From contig NMRA01001157.1 of assembly GCA_002633005.1 (NCBI GenBank), positions 1,316 to 46,952 on the forward strand: a stretch of 45,637 bases of DNA, in the 5' to 3' direction. Both the position numbers and the translations under genes were made by a program. The stretch is from Phoronis australis (lineage: Eukaryota > Phoronida > Phoronidae). This document shows positions 10,090 through 20,700 of this stretch, in pieces. Each line of letters starts with the position of its first letter. The stretch's first letter is position 1. The notes below the pieces were generated by a model that searched no databases, was not told the origin of the DNA, and saw only the letters and a program-made list of their open reading frames with translations.

Positions 10090-10337
10090 ACAGGTCCCTA
10101 CAAATGTGCCTTGTTCACTGAGCTCCTGAATACTCTTACACGTACACGTGAGCGTTGCGTCCACCAAAAGTTCTTTATATGTACATTCGAGATCGAAATA
10201 CTCCGCATAGGAAACAAAGTTGTAATTTGTAATGGAACCATAAAAAACACAAACGCGTAAGAAAACTAAATTTGAGTGCTTGTTAAAAGGAAATCTTGGC
10301 GAGAAAAGTGATTTTCTGTGATCAGTCTCAACGTGCA
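10090..10337. other. No gene seen
   Basis: AT-rich link between the minisatellite and the first recognisable LTR sequence. It shows no similarity to the corresponding part of the 3' LTR. Confidence 0.4.
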
Positions 10338-10410
10338 GTTTCTGTCGATTCGACTTGTTCGTCAATAAACGCTAGCAAACCTTGTTTTATTTACCTTATA
10401 TGTACTGTCG
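10338..10410 (+). repeat. 5' LTR remnant (3' end only) with poly(A) signal
   Basis: 10338-10393 matches 14875-14930 at 55 of 56 positions. After a short indel both copies share gtactgtcg, ending at 10410 and 14941. The single difference turns AATAAA (10364-10369) here into AATGAA in the 3' copy. Sequence upstream of 10338 does not match the rest of the 3' LTR, so about 200 bp of this LTR is missing. Confidence 0.85.
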
Positions 10411-10428
10411 TGGTGGCAGCTGCTCTTA
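10411..10428 (+). promoter_or_regulatory. Candidate primer-binding site
   Basis: Starts TGGTGGCAGC exactly where the two LTR copies stop matching. A PBS normally begins TGG, pairing with the CCA end of a tRNA. The tRNA is not identified. Confidence 0.4.
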
Positions 10429-10542
10429 CCCACCCGAAGAGACTCTAATGCAACTGTAGTCTTCTGACAACAAGGACACTTGTTATTTTTGAGTGTATGG
10501 CGTGAGTAATTGACATTTTTAGATCCGAAACCTTCATTCAAC

Positions 10543-11187
10543 ATGGCCGTACGCGTCCCCAAACAGTGGTCTCTAACTAAAACAGAGACCATCACCACGT
10601 ATGAGAACTGGGCGCAGAATTTTATATCTACTCTTAGTCTAACACAAAACCTTTGAACAGTTTCTGACTTCTCAGTGGTTCAAGAAAACCAGTGCCAACC
10701 CGTTGCGAGGTCTCGTCGATGACGGCACCGACGTCGATTCTGCCGAGCGACTGACCGCCGTACAAAAGAATGCTCGACTCGAACTCATGGTCGGACAAGT
10801 GGCTAACTACTGCCCCGTCATCTCCCGGAACTCGATAGTCAAGAACTCGGTGTCTCTGGCTCACATCTGGGAAAAATCAGACAGCACTTTGGCTTTGCTT
10901 CAACCGGGACTCATTTTTCAGATCTTTGCAATATCCACCTGCAACCCGACGAGCGTCCCGAGGACCTCTACCAACGTTTGACTGCCTTCTTCGAAGACAA
11001 TCTCCTCTCACCTGACTGTGGCCTTGCCCACCATGGAGCCGCCGTGGATTATGAGGAGGACTTGACCCCGACGCTGGAAAACGTTATTGTATATATATGG
11101 CTTCGACTGGTTCACCCTGGCTTGCCACTTCTAGCCAAGCAAAAGTATAGAGCTGAGCTTCGTAAGAACACGCTTGCTTCGATTTAA
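10543..11187 (+). pseudogene. Gag of the LTR retrotransposon, frameshifted
   Basis: ATG at 10543 opens [20 protein letters not shown], a Gag-like start. The frame is lost near 10650, resumes in another frame (about 10655-10870), and is lost again at a short A-run near 10870. A clear stretch, RLTAFFEDNLLSPDCGLAHH onward, then runs to the stop at 11185-11187. The pattern of a helical, Trp/Leu-rich capsid-like region ending in a KQKY-ELR-KTLASI motif resembles Gag of Gypsy-type elements seen in cnidarian genomes; I recognise this by eye only. It would form the particle shell; this copy cannot. Confidence 0.7.
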
Positions 11188-11264
11188 ACGGAAATATCTC
11201 TCGCACTAACTTCACTCCTGGAGGAACTCCGGACTATCGAGGACACCCGTGTGATGCGCATTCT

Positions 11265-12122
11265 TGCATTCTCTGCAAGACCGCCGGCCGGCCATCGTCT
11301 TCCCACAACCTTGAAGATTGCAGATTCCTACCTGACAGCGATAACCATCGCATCACCAGATCACGCCGGGTTACGGACTTTGAAGACGATGACGCTGATC
11401 TTGACGACGAACCGTCCACCGAAGCTGCCGACGCCTCTTGTGGCTTTGTGTCACTTGACATCCCATCAGCTCGACGTGTCACTATTATGCAGTCTCCGGT
11501 CTTGAAAGCCTTCTTCGAGGATCATCCCGTGCAAGTCACACTAGACACTGGTGCTACTACTAGCTTGGTGCGCGAGTCTGCCGTATTGTTATACGGTATG
11601 ATTATTTCCCCCGCTTCGCAGATGGCCCGCCAGGCCGACGGCTTTACCCCCCTTGAGGTTATTGGCGAGATCCACTGCCGGCTTACACGTGGCTCTCACA
11701 ACTTTCCTCTGGATGCTTTGGTGGTTCGCCAGCTTGATGTTGACATTCTTGCTAGAAATCCCTTCATGTCCTACAATGACATTGCTGTTAGCCCCGCTAT
11801 GCGCCAGATCGTAATTGCTGGTTCTGATGTCGTCCCCTTCGGTGTCAGTGCTCCCAAGGAGACATTACCCACCGCACGACTTACCCTGTCTTTTCTCTTG
11901 CGTTGCCCAAAGCGTTCTTTCGTTCTCCCCGGCCAGTACATCGAACTACCGACCGCGGCTGATGCCCCCCTAGACACCACTTGGGCGCTCGAAACTAGGT
12001 TGAATAACCCTCTTAATAAATCACTCGACCCTAAGATGGCTTGGCCACGACCACAGGAGATCTCCTCAGTCGCCAACACTGTACGTGTAAAGAACGATAC
12101 TGATTCACCTCTGCTAATTTAA
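11265..12122 (+). pseudogene. Zinc knuckle and retropepsin (aspartic protease) region of pol
   Basis: One open frame starts with CILCKTAGRPSSSHNLEDC, a zinc knuckle of spacing C-x2-C-x9-H-x4-C, longer than the usual CX2CX4HX4C form. After an acidic Asp/Glu linker it reaches VTLDTGATTSLV near 11535-11570, the DTGA active site of retropepsins, with ILARNPFMSYND downstream where the family has its conserved ILG-type motif. A TAA at 12120-12122 interrupts the frame, which then resumes without a shift at 12123. The enzyme would cleave the Gag-Pol polyprotein. Confidence 0.8.
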
Positions 12123-12827
12123 CATGGCGAACACATCTGCCAGGTGCGTCAACTTTCAGAGTCGCTACCGGCCCGTGTCACAGGTCCTACTACATTCGCC
12201 ACTAGCACCCCGCCTCCAGGCCCCCATACTAGACCACCATTTTCTGATTCCATCAAGCTTGACCCTGATTTACTCCTCCTTGACGACATGCGGGCCTGCT
12301 TCCAATCCCTACACGCTGAATTCGATGATGTATTCAACCCTGCCGTTTCTAAGTACAATGGCGCTAGTGAGAAAATAGAGGCTGCTGTGAATGTTGGTCC
12401 CATTTTCCCTCCTCAACGGAAAAGCCGACTTCCCCAATACAACCGCGAGTCCCTTGTTCAACTTCAGGCACAATTTGATGAGCTCGAGGCAGCTGGTGTT
12501 TTTGCCAAGCCAGAACAGGTGAATGTTCATGTAGAATATCTCAACATGTCATTCCTCATCAAAAAGCCAAGCGGCGGTAGTTGGCTTGTTACCTCGTTCG
12601 GAGAGGTTGCCCGCTATTGTAAGCCCCAACCGTCCCAAATGCCCAATGTGGACAGTGTCCTACGCGACATCGGAAAATGGTATCTGACCTTTTGCAGTCC
12701 TTCTACCAGATTCCTCTCAGTCATTCGTCTATGAAGTATTGTGGTGTCGCTACGCCATTTAAAGGCATTCGCGTTTACACTCGATCTGCAATGGGGATGC
12801 CCTGATCAGAGACTTGTCTTGAGGAGC
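12123..12827 (+). pseudogene. Reverse transcriptase N-terminal region, truncated
   Basis: Continues the protease frame. Recognisable RT fingers motifs are VEYLNMSFLIKKPSGGSW, a degenerate [11 protein letters not shown] (the family's dFR-lN-xxxP block) and [13 protein letters not shown] frameshift near 12690 moves the next block ([28 protein letters not shown]) into another frame, and a TGA at 12803-12805 follows. The sequence then reaches LEELL and jumps directly to RNase H sequence. The palm with the YxDD catalytic motif is absent, so no polymerase activity is possible. Confidence 0.8.
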
Positions 12828-12838
12828 TCTTGAGGAGC

Positions 12839-13010
12839 GACTTATGCGAGGCGAGTTCTCGAGTGTCGACGTTTCTATCTACATTGAGCCGTTATGGCGT
12901 TTGTTTACACCACATTGCTGGTGCAGCGAACCTCCCCTCCGACTTCTCCAGCATAAAACCAGCATCCTGCCAAGACTCTTGTTGTCAGGTATGTAAGTTC
13001 ACTGCCGAAC
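12839..13010 (+). pseudogene. RNase H C-terminal scrap
   Basis: Reads SSRVSTFLSTLSRYGVCLHH and then IAGAANLPSDFSS. In Gypsy-type elements this block (lH-xG--N--aDxLSR type) ends the RNase H domain. Its direct joining to the RT LEELL block at about 12838 shows that the intervening RT palm, connection and most of RNase H are deleted. Confidence 0.65.
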
Positions 13011-14605
13011 TGGAAGATTCAGTCTTTCGAAGCATGTCGGTTGATGATGTTCTTCAGAGCGCCATGCGTATGCCCTTCACAAGCCGTGCAGCTTGGCTGT
13101 TGACCCAGCAGGAATGCCCAGACCTTCGCCGAAGCTGTGCCCACCTGTCTCAGGGTACTCGTCCTTCGCGTAAGCAAAGCAAAATCAAAGATGTCAGGCG
13201 TTATCTCAATGCGGTCTCAATCGCCAACGACGGCGTCTTAGTTGTTAAGTCAGCTGAGCCATTCCAACGCCAACGTGAACGTATCGTTGTGCCACGCCCC
13301 GTTCTGAATGGATTGCTCACAGCCATTCACATACGCTTTGGTCACCCATCGTATTACTAAACAAAGCGTCTCTTTACTCCCTACTTCTTTGCACTTCACA
13401 TTGATAAGGCCATTGACGCTGTCTCTTCTGCCTGTCACATCTACCAGTCTGTCAAAGCCATACCTGCCTATTTCCAACCCCAGTCTACCTCCCCACCCTC
13501 CGACGTTGTCGTCTCGTCATTGGCGGCTGATACTATGCGACGTCATCGGCAGTTCATCTTCGTTATCAGGGAGACTGTCACTTCATACACGTTAACCTCC
13601 CTAATCATGATGAACTTCGAAACATTCTAGTTATTCTTTGTTCTGCATTATGCCCTCTTACTGAAAACGGAATAACTGTTCGAGTCGACGCGGCTCCTGG
13701 ATTCGTCGCTTTGAAGAATGACCAGATGTTACTTTCACTTGGTATTCACCTTGACATTGGTCAAGTTAAGAACGTCGATAAGAATCCTGCGGCTGAACAT
13801 TCAGTTGGTGAGTTGGGCATGAAACTCCTGCGTTCATCTCCAGAGGGTGGGCCAGTGTACTCTGCAACTCTCGCCATTGCCACGTCCAATATGAACTCCC
13901 GGGTACGCCGCGATGTTTTGTCTTCTCGTGAATTGTGGACAGAGCGGGATCAAGTCACAGGTTTCCAACTGCCCATCGCCGACAGGGATGTGATTCTCCG
14001 TCAGCACCAATCCCGTTTTGACAACCATCTCCCTAGTGCCATGGTCCCTTGGTCGCGCTCATAATCCTGCACGACTCTTTGTTGGTCAGTTGGTATTCCT
14101 AAAGGCTGATCACGACAAGAAAAAAGCCCACGAGAAGTACCTCGTGTCTCACGAATGGTATGAGCTGCGTAAGTTCACTCGCTCCCAGTTCCGCAGTAAA
14201 ACTTATACTGCACGTGTATCAGACTGCTTCCCTGTGTCTTCCACGACTTCAAATCCTAAGTCGTTTACCTCAGCTCAGCTTGATGCCTCTGGTGACGATG
14301 ACCTAATGCCTAGCCCTACTGGCCACGACCCCTACGATCTTCGTGTACATGATCCCCCGGGGGATTACCTGCCCGAGGTACCGCTCACATCCCCTCCATT
14401 GCCGGAGGTGATCACTACTCCTTCTCTACCTGAACCGACCCTTGATACCGGAGCTGTCGATCCAGCGGCTGATATCCCTCAGCTTTCGGATGAGAAAGAT
14501 GTCCTTAGCTCCGACGCCGTTGCGCAGGATGCCACCTCATTACGGCGCTCTCATGGCAAACCTAAATCCCTCGCGTGGCACGATAGTGACTGGATTATGG
14601 AGTAG
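13011..14605 (+). pseudogene. Integrase and C-terminal tail of pol, multiply broken
   Basis: The zinc-binding region includes HIRFGHPSYY, followed by a TAA at 13359-13361 and, in the resumed frame, SACHIYQS, where the second Cys of the expected C-x2-C is Tyr. The catalytic core survives in pieces: AADTMRRHRQFIFVIRETVT (about 13525-13580), VRVDAAPGFVALKNDQ (about 13680-13725) and KNPAAEHSVGELGMKLL (about 13780-13830), which carry D, D and E candidates, then SNMNSRVRRD and ELWTERDQVTG. A further shift near 14045 leads into GQLVFLKADHDKKKAHEKY and a Pro/Asp-rich tail ending at 14605. The enzyme would insert the element's DNA. Confidence 0.75.
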
Positions 14606-14658
14606 CGCCAGTGGACCGTGTACCGTGTTTTATTTCCTTTGCAGATAAGACGGAGACA

Positions 14659-14941
14659 TGTCAGACAGAGACTACATGTATGCTTAGTTATAAGTGTTTA
14701 TTACCTTGTTGTTTAACTGTTATTACGGTTGAAACGTTGTTGGAGCGACTGTACTCCATAAGCCTACTTTAAGTCGTGTATTGTTCTTTAGCTTCCATTG
14801 TACCCAGAGGAGAGGAAAGTGATTACGCCATTGTGTTCGTTAAGTTTTTTCCCCGGAGCCCGTCTCGTTTTTCGGTTTCTGTCGATTCGACTTGTTCGTC
14901 AATGAACGCTAGCAAACCTTGTTTTATTTAACGTACTGTCG
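14659..14941 (+). repeat. 3' LTR (left boundary approximate)
   Basis: The right end at 14941 is fixed by comparison with the 5' LTR remnant. The left end is placed at tgtcagacag (14659) after a purine-rich agacggagaca tract that could serve as the polypurine primer. The LTR is about 283 bp on this guess. Its poly(A) hexamer is mutated to AATGAA (14901-14906). Confidence 0.55.
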
Positions 14942-16085
14942 GTTCTGCTGGTGAAACTACAGTAAATCCCACTCGATAGATGGCAGTGTATCTTTACCCT
15001 GAAGTCACTGGCCTTTTTTCAGCGAATATCAGACATCGGCTAAAAGTGGACATTTTTATTAAAACCATAGAACATAAGGTATAACATATATGGAAGTTGC
15101 TGAAGAAGCAGTTTTTTGGGAAACAAAAATCAAATGAACATTTTACACTATTGGGAGGTTGATATACATAAACTTACATTTACATGTAACTGGTGTCAAA
15201 CTTACAGTACCTGGGCGATAACCTCGCTAATGAATTAAAAGTATGCATGCGTGTACGTCACACAAAATAACTGGAACTCTTTCGATGAATAACGATGATT
15301 TGTAAAAAGTCTCGAATCACCCTCAAATAATGGAAATACGGGCAATCAAAATATGTTTAAAGGCAATTTCCAAGTATTTCAGGCGAGTTACACGACGACT
15401 TTGTGGAAAGACTACATGCCTCAAATTACTGAAACAACCCGACTGGTGATACAACAGGAATTACATGTCCTTGTTGAATAATGCTTTTATCATTGACTGA
15501 TAATACTAATCACGATCTGCAGGTGAAAGGTCATGTTTTTGTGAACTCTCCAAAACAGGGCTCAGTCTTGTTTTTTGAGGCAACCAATCCTTGTCCTGCT
15601 AATGCATCGTTGACATCTCACGTAAAAACGCGTACATGTACATGATGGACTCATTCTGTCAGAGAATGGGTGTAATGTTTTTGGTGTTGGGTCATTGCCC
15701 ACAGTGTTTGCTTAACTCTCCTAAAACATAATCATTATTTCCCCTTGATCAGATTTTGAAGTAGTTTTCAAAATTTACTCTTGGTTTTTGACGGTGGACA
15801 AGGTGTTTGAAGCATTATTTTGTTTTATACAGCTGCTTGGGTAAGTAGCTTGTAGTACCTGTTAATAAGACAGAACTGGGCACAGTATCTCTTTTAATAA
15901 GTACGATAAGAGATTTTATTCAAGAACTGGCGAGTTAAGTGTAAGTGGAACGGAAGTTGAATCGTAGGCGAAAGAGTCTCCGGCAAGCCAAGCTCTGCAA
16001 CTACCGAATTACTCCAAAGATCCACAGATAAGTCAGTTAGCAGTCAAACAAACTTAAACTTTTTGGTGGAACGGTCCACCTTGTG
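14942..16085. other. No gene seen
   Basis: AT-rich non-coding sequence. TACATGTA occurs near 15180 and a tacatgtacatga block near 15640. No domain or splice-framed exon was recognised. Confidence 0.45.
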
Positions 16086-16094
16086 ATTCTCGGT

Positions 16095-16170
16095 CCAGAT
16101 TTTTATATTTATCTATTTATTATTTATTATTATTACTATTTATTATTATTTATTATCTTTTTATTTATTG
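16095..16170. repeat. TTTATTA/TTATTT microsatellite
   Basis: A run of ttattatttattattatt variants; simple sequence. Confidence 0.85.
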
Positions 16171-16185
16171 AAAGTGTTGCCGAAA

Positions 16186-16745
16186 TTATACAAGCGTAAT
16201 TATGTACACTACGCCGTTATATACGCCGTTAATTATATGCGCCGTAAAATTACGAGCGTAACTTAATTCTTTACGGCGTAAAATTACGCTCGAAATTCAG
16301 TTTAAACTCTTAGTCAAATGACGTTCGGTTTTACAACTCACAGTCGCGAGTGCTCATGGAAGTAGTAATTTACTGACGGGTTAGAGTACATGTTTACGCT
16401 ACGAGCGCTGAATCATGGTGGATCAAATTGCTGTTGCAATGTCAGCGATTGTGCAAGAACGAGCTGCCCAGCAACAGTCGACCGTGTATGTTAGGCTAAC
16501 ACTGACTGGTTTTAATTTGGAACGTTCTTAAGGTATTTTACGAGTGTAATTTACAGCGATATTTCCCCCATTTAATTTTGGGCGTAATTTTACTGCAACA
16601 CTTTTGCATTTTAATTTACGCTCGTAATTACGAGCGTAATTTGACGACGAAACTTTTCCCCTTTTAATTTTTTAGCGTAGTCGTACGGCGACACTCCTGC
16701 AATTTAATTTACGGCTCATAATTACGAACGTAATTTTATGGCGAC
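16186..16745. repeat. Degenerate repeat rich in TTACGAGCGTAATT inverted words
   Basis: Two clusters (16186-16300 and 16530-16745) repeat acgcc/gcgtaa/ttacgg words. In the second cluster a unit of roughly 50-55 bp recurs about three times: gcgtaattttactgcaacac, gcgtaatttgacgacgaaac, acgtaattttatggcgacac, each followed by a TTTTAATTT tract. The words aattacgctcgtaattacgagcgtaatt-type are self-complementary, so the DNA could form cruciforms. Not coding. Confidence 0.75.
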
Positions 16746-18350
16746 ACTTCCTCTCAACGGCCCACCATAGTTTTGAATCACCAACGAAAGTAAATCTTGA
16801 TATGAACTTTTGTTGGAAAAGGCAACCTTTCCGGCAAAATGAGTATGTGATGCGAACTCGTCGTGGCTAGCTCTTAAAGGCACGCTATCGTTTTTGCAGC
16901 CATAAGACGCAGTTTGGAATTGGAAGCGAAGGATGTTTTGAAGGAATAAAATGACAAGCGATTTAGCGAACGATGCCATTTGTATCACGATTCTTTATGG
17001 CAGGGAGGAATTTGATGATTTTCGATTCGATTCTTGTTTGTCAAATTAATTCAGTGGTTCACAAACGAAAGTTGTTAACTTGCCACTTGTACCAGTTTTA
17101 GCAATGCGAGAGTTAAAAATGATAAAATTATAACTAATGAACGATCTTGAGCTGTTTATGTGTTCAATATCCCAATTTTCGTGATTGTAAGACACCCATA
17201 CCAACGGCAAAATTGGAACTTCATATTAAATCGAAATGTAGTTAGGCGTGTCGATGTCGAAATCGTTTGCTCGTGCATCGAGTTCGATTATAATTTGATT
17301 AATCGTCGCACCCTTATCAAAAGGCAAATGTCAGCATTATACGTAGTTTGAATAAGTCAATCGTTGCATGCGCCCAGATTAAGTTTAGCTAAACATTGAA
17401 AGCAAAGCTCCATGGCCCTTACATGTACAAATTAGAATTAACTCGCCCACCGACCGGATCATGAATTGAGTCAATTTCAAACCAAACAAGCAGTATTAAA
17501 GCGAAGATGTCATAAAGTCATGACCCATCACCAGTTACCGAACACTTTCTTGCTATTTTCAGAAATTCTCTTATTGTCGAATCCCCGTCTTCGACTAGAG
17601 TGCAATGCAAAGCGGGTCTGGTGGTAATGGTACATTTGACATTGACTGCACTTAGTCAGTAGGCTATGGTGAAAAAGTGACGTCTTGACAATTAATCCAT
17701 AACGAGTTAGTTGATGAATATCAAATTCTGGTACCGATTTCACACGCAATAAAATAGGTTTGTTGTCGTTTTAAAATCCATATTCTGAACATTTGGCGGA
17801 AATCACTGACTTATATTTCCAGTTGTTCATTGAAACTTCTTTACCTGTCGAGGAATTCAAATATTTATTGAATGATTACAGAATCATGATGGTGAATCCT
17901 TGTACGCATCGAGGCTGGAGGCTGACTCGAGGCAATACCACAAAAAGCAAATAACTCTCTGGAGACGGTGTGATAGAGCGGCGAAACATCTGGCTGAGTT
18001 GACAGAACTTTTTAGGAACCCCTTCATGAGTTTGACCATTCTTCCGTCTCAATTTATGTCAACGTTAAACGCTATGGCGCACAAGATTTGGTTGAGAGGA
18101 CCAGTCATGCGGCATTAAAGTGTATGTGATCTCCACACAAAGTATCCCTTGACGAACAGTGAGAAGGCAACACCAGGCGGAACATGACCTCAAACAACGT
18201 AAAACCAAATAGCCGCACAATACATATATTGAAGCTCAAAATACATAGAAATACACTTCAAAATGTAAAGTTCTGCAAATACTCCAGGGCACATCAATTG
18301 GAATAATGATTCCCCCAACCGGTGCTTGTAGTAGAGTCCCAAGTGAACTC
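16746..18350. other. No gene seen
   Basis: Several short open frames (16722-16988 minus, 17160-17351 plus, 17528-17749 minus, 17900-18118 plus, 18190-18393 minus) show no domain or consistent splice context. A TTAAAGGC word at about 16876 resembles the outer edge of the TTAA elements but has no partner. Confidence 0.4.
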
Positions 18351-18729
18351 TTAGTCTTTTGGTGAGGGGGCGCAACACAAAAGGCGTCGCCACCAGGATA
18401 GTCTCTTTTCGTTGTTTGTTCGTGACGGAGACTTATTCTTACGACTTTTCTTTTGTTTCTGATACCCTTGATCGTCGTCAGTATATTCTTTTCTCACGCT
18501 GAAGCTTTCATTATTGACAGAAGTGCAGTGGCCCACGCGGTAACCTCTGTCACTAGTAAGGTCATCGACACGTCCCTCGTTGCCACAAGAAACATCGACA
18601 ATGTCGCCGAGGATTACATTGATAACGTCAGTTACAAAGCCGTTGTTGTCGTCTGTGCCACGACATTCCTGCACTCTATTTGTAAAAGAACTTTCAGGTT
18701 CAGTTTCAACATTTGTATCGTGCACTGTG

Positions 18730-20030
18730 TCACCATTTCCAAACAGAGTATCATGTCCCGGATCACCATTTCCATAAGGAGCATACAAAGTATCATGGTC
18801 TGGGTCACCATTTCCATGCAGAGTGTCATATCTTGGATCACCTATTCCACACAGAATATGATGCCCTGGATCACCGTTGTCATACGCAGTATCATGCTCT
18901 GGACCATCATTTTCATACGCAGAATCCTGCTCAGAATCACCGTTTTCATACGGAACATCAAGGCCAGGATTATCATTTCCATACGGAGTATCATGACCTG
19001 GATCACGAATTCTATACGGAGTATCGTGACCTCTATTATTACCATTTTCATGTGGAGTATCATGCTTTAGGTCACCATTTCCATACGCATTATCACGCTC
19101 AAGATCACCGTTTACATACATGTACATGTATGTAGCAATGTGGTCAGGATAACCATTCCCATAAGGAGTACCATGGTCAGGATTACCATTTCCATACACA
19201 TCATGCTAAGGGACCCAATTTTCATATGGATTATAATATCCTGGATCACAGTGTTCACCTGAGGTACAATGATTAGAATCACCACTTCAATATGGAGTAT
19301 AATAGTAAGGACAACCATTTCCATACGGGACAACATGCCCTGGATCACGATTTCCATACTGAGTATGATACCCTGCATAACCATTTGAAGTATCACGTCC
19401 TGGATCACCATACGTAGTATCAATTCCTGGATAATCATTGCCACATGAAGTATCATGCCCTGGATCACCATCTTCATACAGAGTGTCATTTCCTGGATTG
19501 CCATTTCCACGTAGAGTATCATGCCCTGGATCACCATCTCTATGCAGAGTATCATTTCCTCGATCACCATTTCCACTCGGATTATCATGCCCTGGACCAC
19601 CATCTTCATACAGAGTGTCATTTCCTGGATTGCCATTTCCACTCGGAGTATCATGCCCTGGATCACCATCTCCATATGGATTATCATTTCCTGGATATCC
19701 ATTTTCACATGGAGTATCATTCCCTGGATCACCATCTCTATGCGGAGTATCATTTCCTGGATTACAATTTCCACTCAGAGTATCATGCCCTGGACCACCA
19801 TCTTCATACAGGGTGTCATTTCCTGGATTGCCATTTCCACGTGGAGTATCTTTTACTGGATCACCATTTCCAGATGAAGTATCATGCCCTGAATTACCGT
19901 ATCCATACATAGTGTCATTTCCTTGATCACAATTTCCACTAGAAGTTTCATAACCTGGACCACCATCTCGATACGAAGTATCATTTGGATAACCATTTCC
20001 AAACGAAACATCGTGCCCTGGATCAGTAGT
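18730..20030 (-). repeat. 33-bp minisatellite (11 codons), about 39 units, often paired as 66-bp dimers
   Basis: A plus-strand unit is cctggatcaccatctccata followed by tggattatcattt. On the minus strand it reads as 11 codons, mostly G-[HN]-D-T-x-x-[GE]-[ND]-G-[DNG]-P. Many neighbouring units alternate GHDT and GNDT types, giving a 66-bp dimer. A TACATGTACATGTA interruption lies at about 19116-19131. Because 33 is divisible by 3 and units lack stops, the array is open in most frames; only the minus frame is continuous with non-repeat modules on both sides. Confidence 0.93.
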
Positions 20031-20049
20031 CGTGTCAGCAATGTGCTCC

Positions 20050-20700
20050 ACTCCTTGAACTGCAAGTACACCGTCTGTTTTCTATTTACATTTTCCCTGT
20101 AGTTGCATCGTGCCAACCTTATTGGCAATCTCACTGTTTTCATTGAAGTCGTTATTCTGATTCAGTGTGCTTTTGTTATCTACAGTAGTAGTAGTAGGAA
20201 GAAGACATGGCTTGAGCATTGATTCTGACTTTATACTTGTGTTTGCCGCTGTTGCAGTTTCCTGATGCCCGTTTGGTGTTTCAAGGATGTCGTCGAGAAT
20301 GTCTTCGATATATTCATAGTGAACAGTTTTGATCTGTAAGTTTTCATCTACTTTAGTAAAAGTGATACTTGAATCTTCGAATTCCTTACTCAAGTCATCA
20401 GCTCCTGTCTTTGAACTGCAAGTATACCGTCATTTTCGTCTTTACTTTGTGCCTGCAGTTGCATGGCACCAATCTTGTTGGGAATTTCAGAGTTTTCATT
20501 GAAGTTGTTCTTCTGATTCAATGCGCTTTTGCTCTCTGCTGTGACAGTAGGAAGAATACATGGTTTGAGTTTTGTTTCTGAATTCATGGTTGCAGCTGCT
20601 GCAGTTTCCCAATGCCCGCGCGGTATTTCTGGGATGTCGTCGAGAATGTCTTTAATATATTCGTATTCCTCACTCAAGTCATCATTGTCAAAATCTCCCA
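20050..20700 (-). repeat. Tandem duplication of the acidic module, about 348-bp period
   Basis: gatgtcgtcgagaatgtct begins at 20286 and 20634 on the plus strand, 348 bp apart. The translated copies align over EYIxDILDDI, xxTxxNS, KPCxLP, xSxLNQxNxFNENSEI and MQLQ. The copy near 20390 has about 20 extra residues at its start. Confidence 0.85.

Larger units (their letters stand above)
10338..14941 (+). mobile_element. Decayed LTR retrotransposon, Ty3/Gypsy-like
   Basis: Two direct copies of an LTR end (10338-10410 and 14875-14941) flank, in order on the plus strand, gag, a zinc knuckle, retropepsin, the N-terminal part of reverse transcriptase, a scrap of RNase H, and integrase with a long C-terminal tail. 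The protease-RT-RNase H-integrase order is that of Ty3/Gypsy. Several frameshifts and stops and one large internal deletion make it inactive. The element is distinctly more GC-rich than its surroundings. Its 5' LTR is truncated, so the outer boundary and target-site duplication cannot be fixed. Confidence 0.88.

Noticed and set aside
9441-10365. Long open frames on both strands (up to 216 residues) over the 32-bp minisatellite
   Set aside because: The repeat unit has no stops in most frames, so open frames arise automatically; no non-repeat domain supports any of them.
13308-13595. Plus-strand Pro/Ser/Leu-rich frame within integrase
   Set aside because: Integrase motifs (SACHIYQS, AADTMRRHRQ) are read in a different frame; this is a shadow.
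15357-16884. Possible fourth TTAA element (TTAAAGGC words at about 15357 and 16876)
   Set aside because: Both words are in the same orientation and no inverted partner ending GCCTTTAA was found.
18453-19926. Plus-strand frames over the 33-bp array, including one starting MFLIPLIVVSIFFSHAEAF that looks like a signal peptide
   Set aside because: This start is the antisense of the Asp/Gln-rich and Lys-rich tail. Only the minus frame continues into non-repeat modules at both ends of the array.
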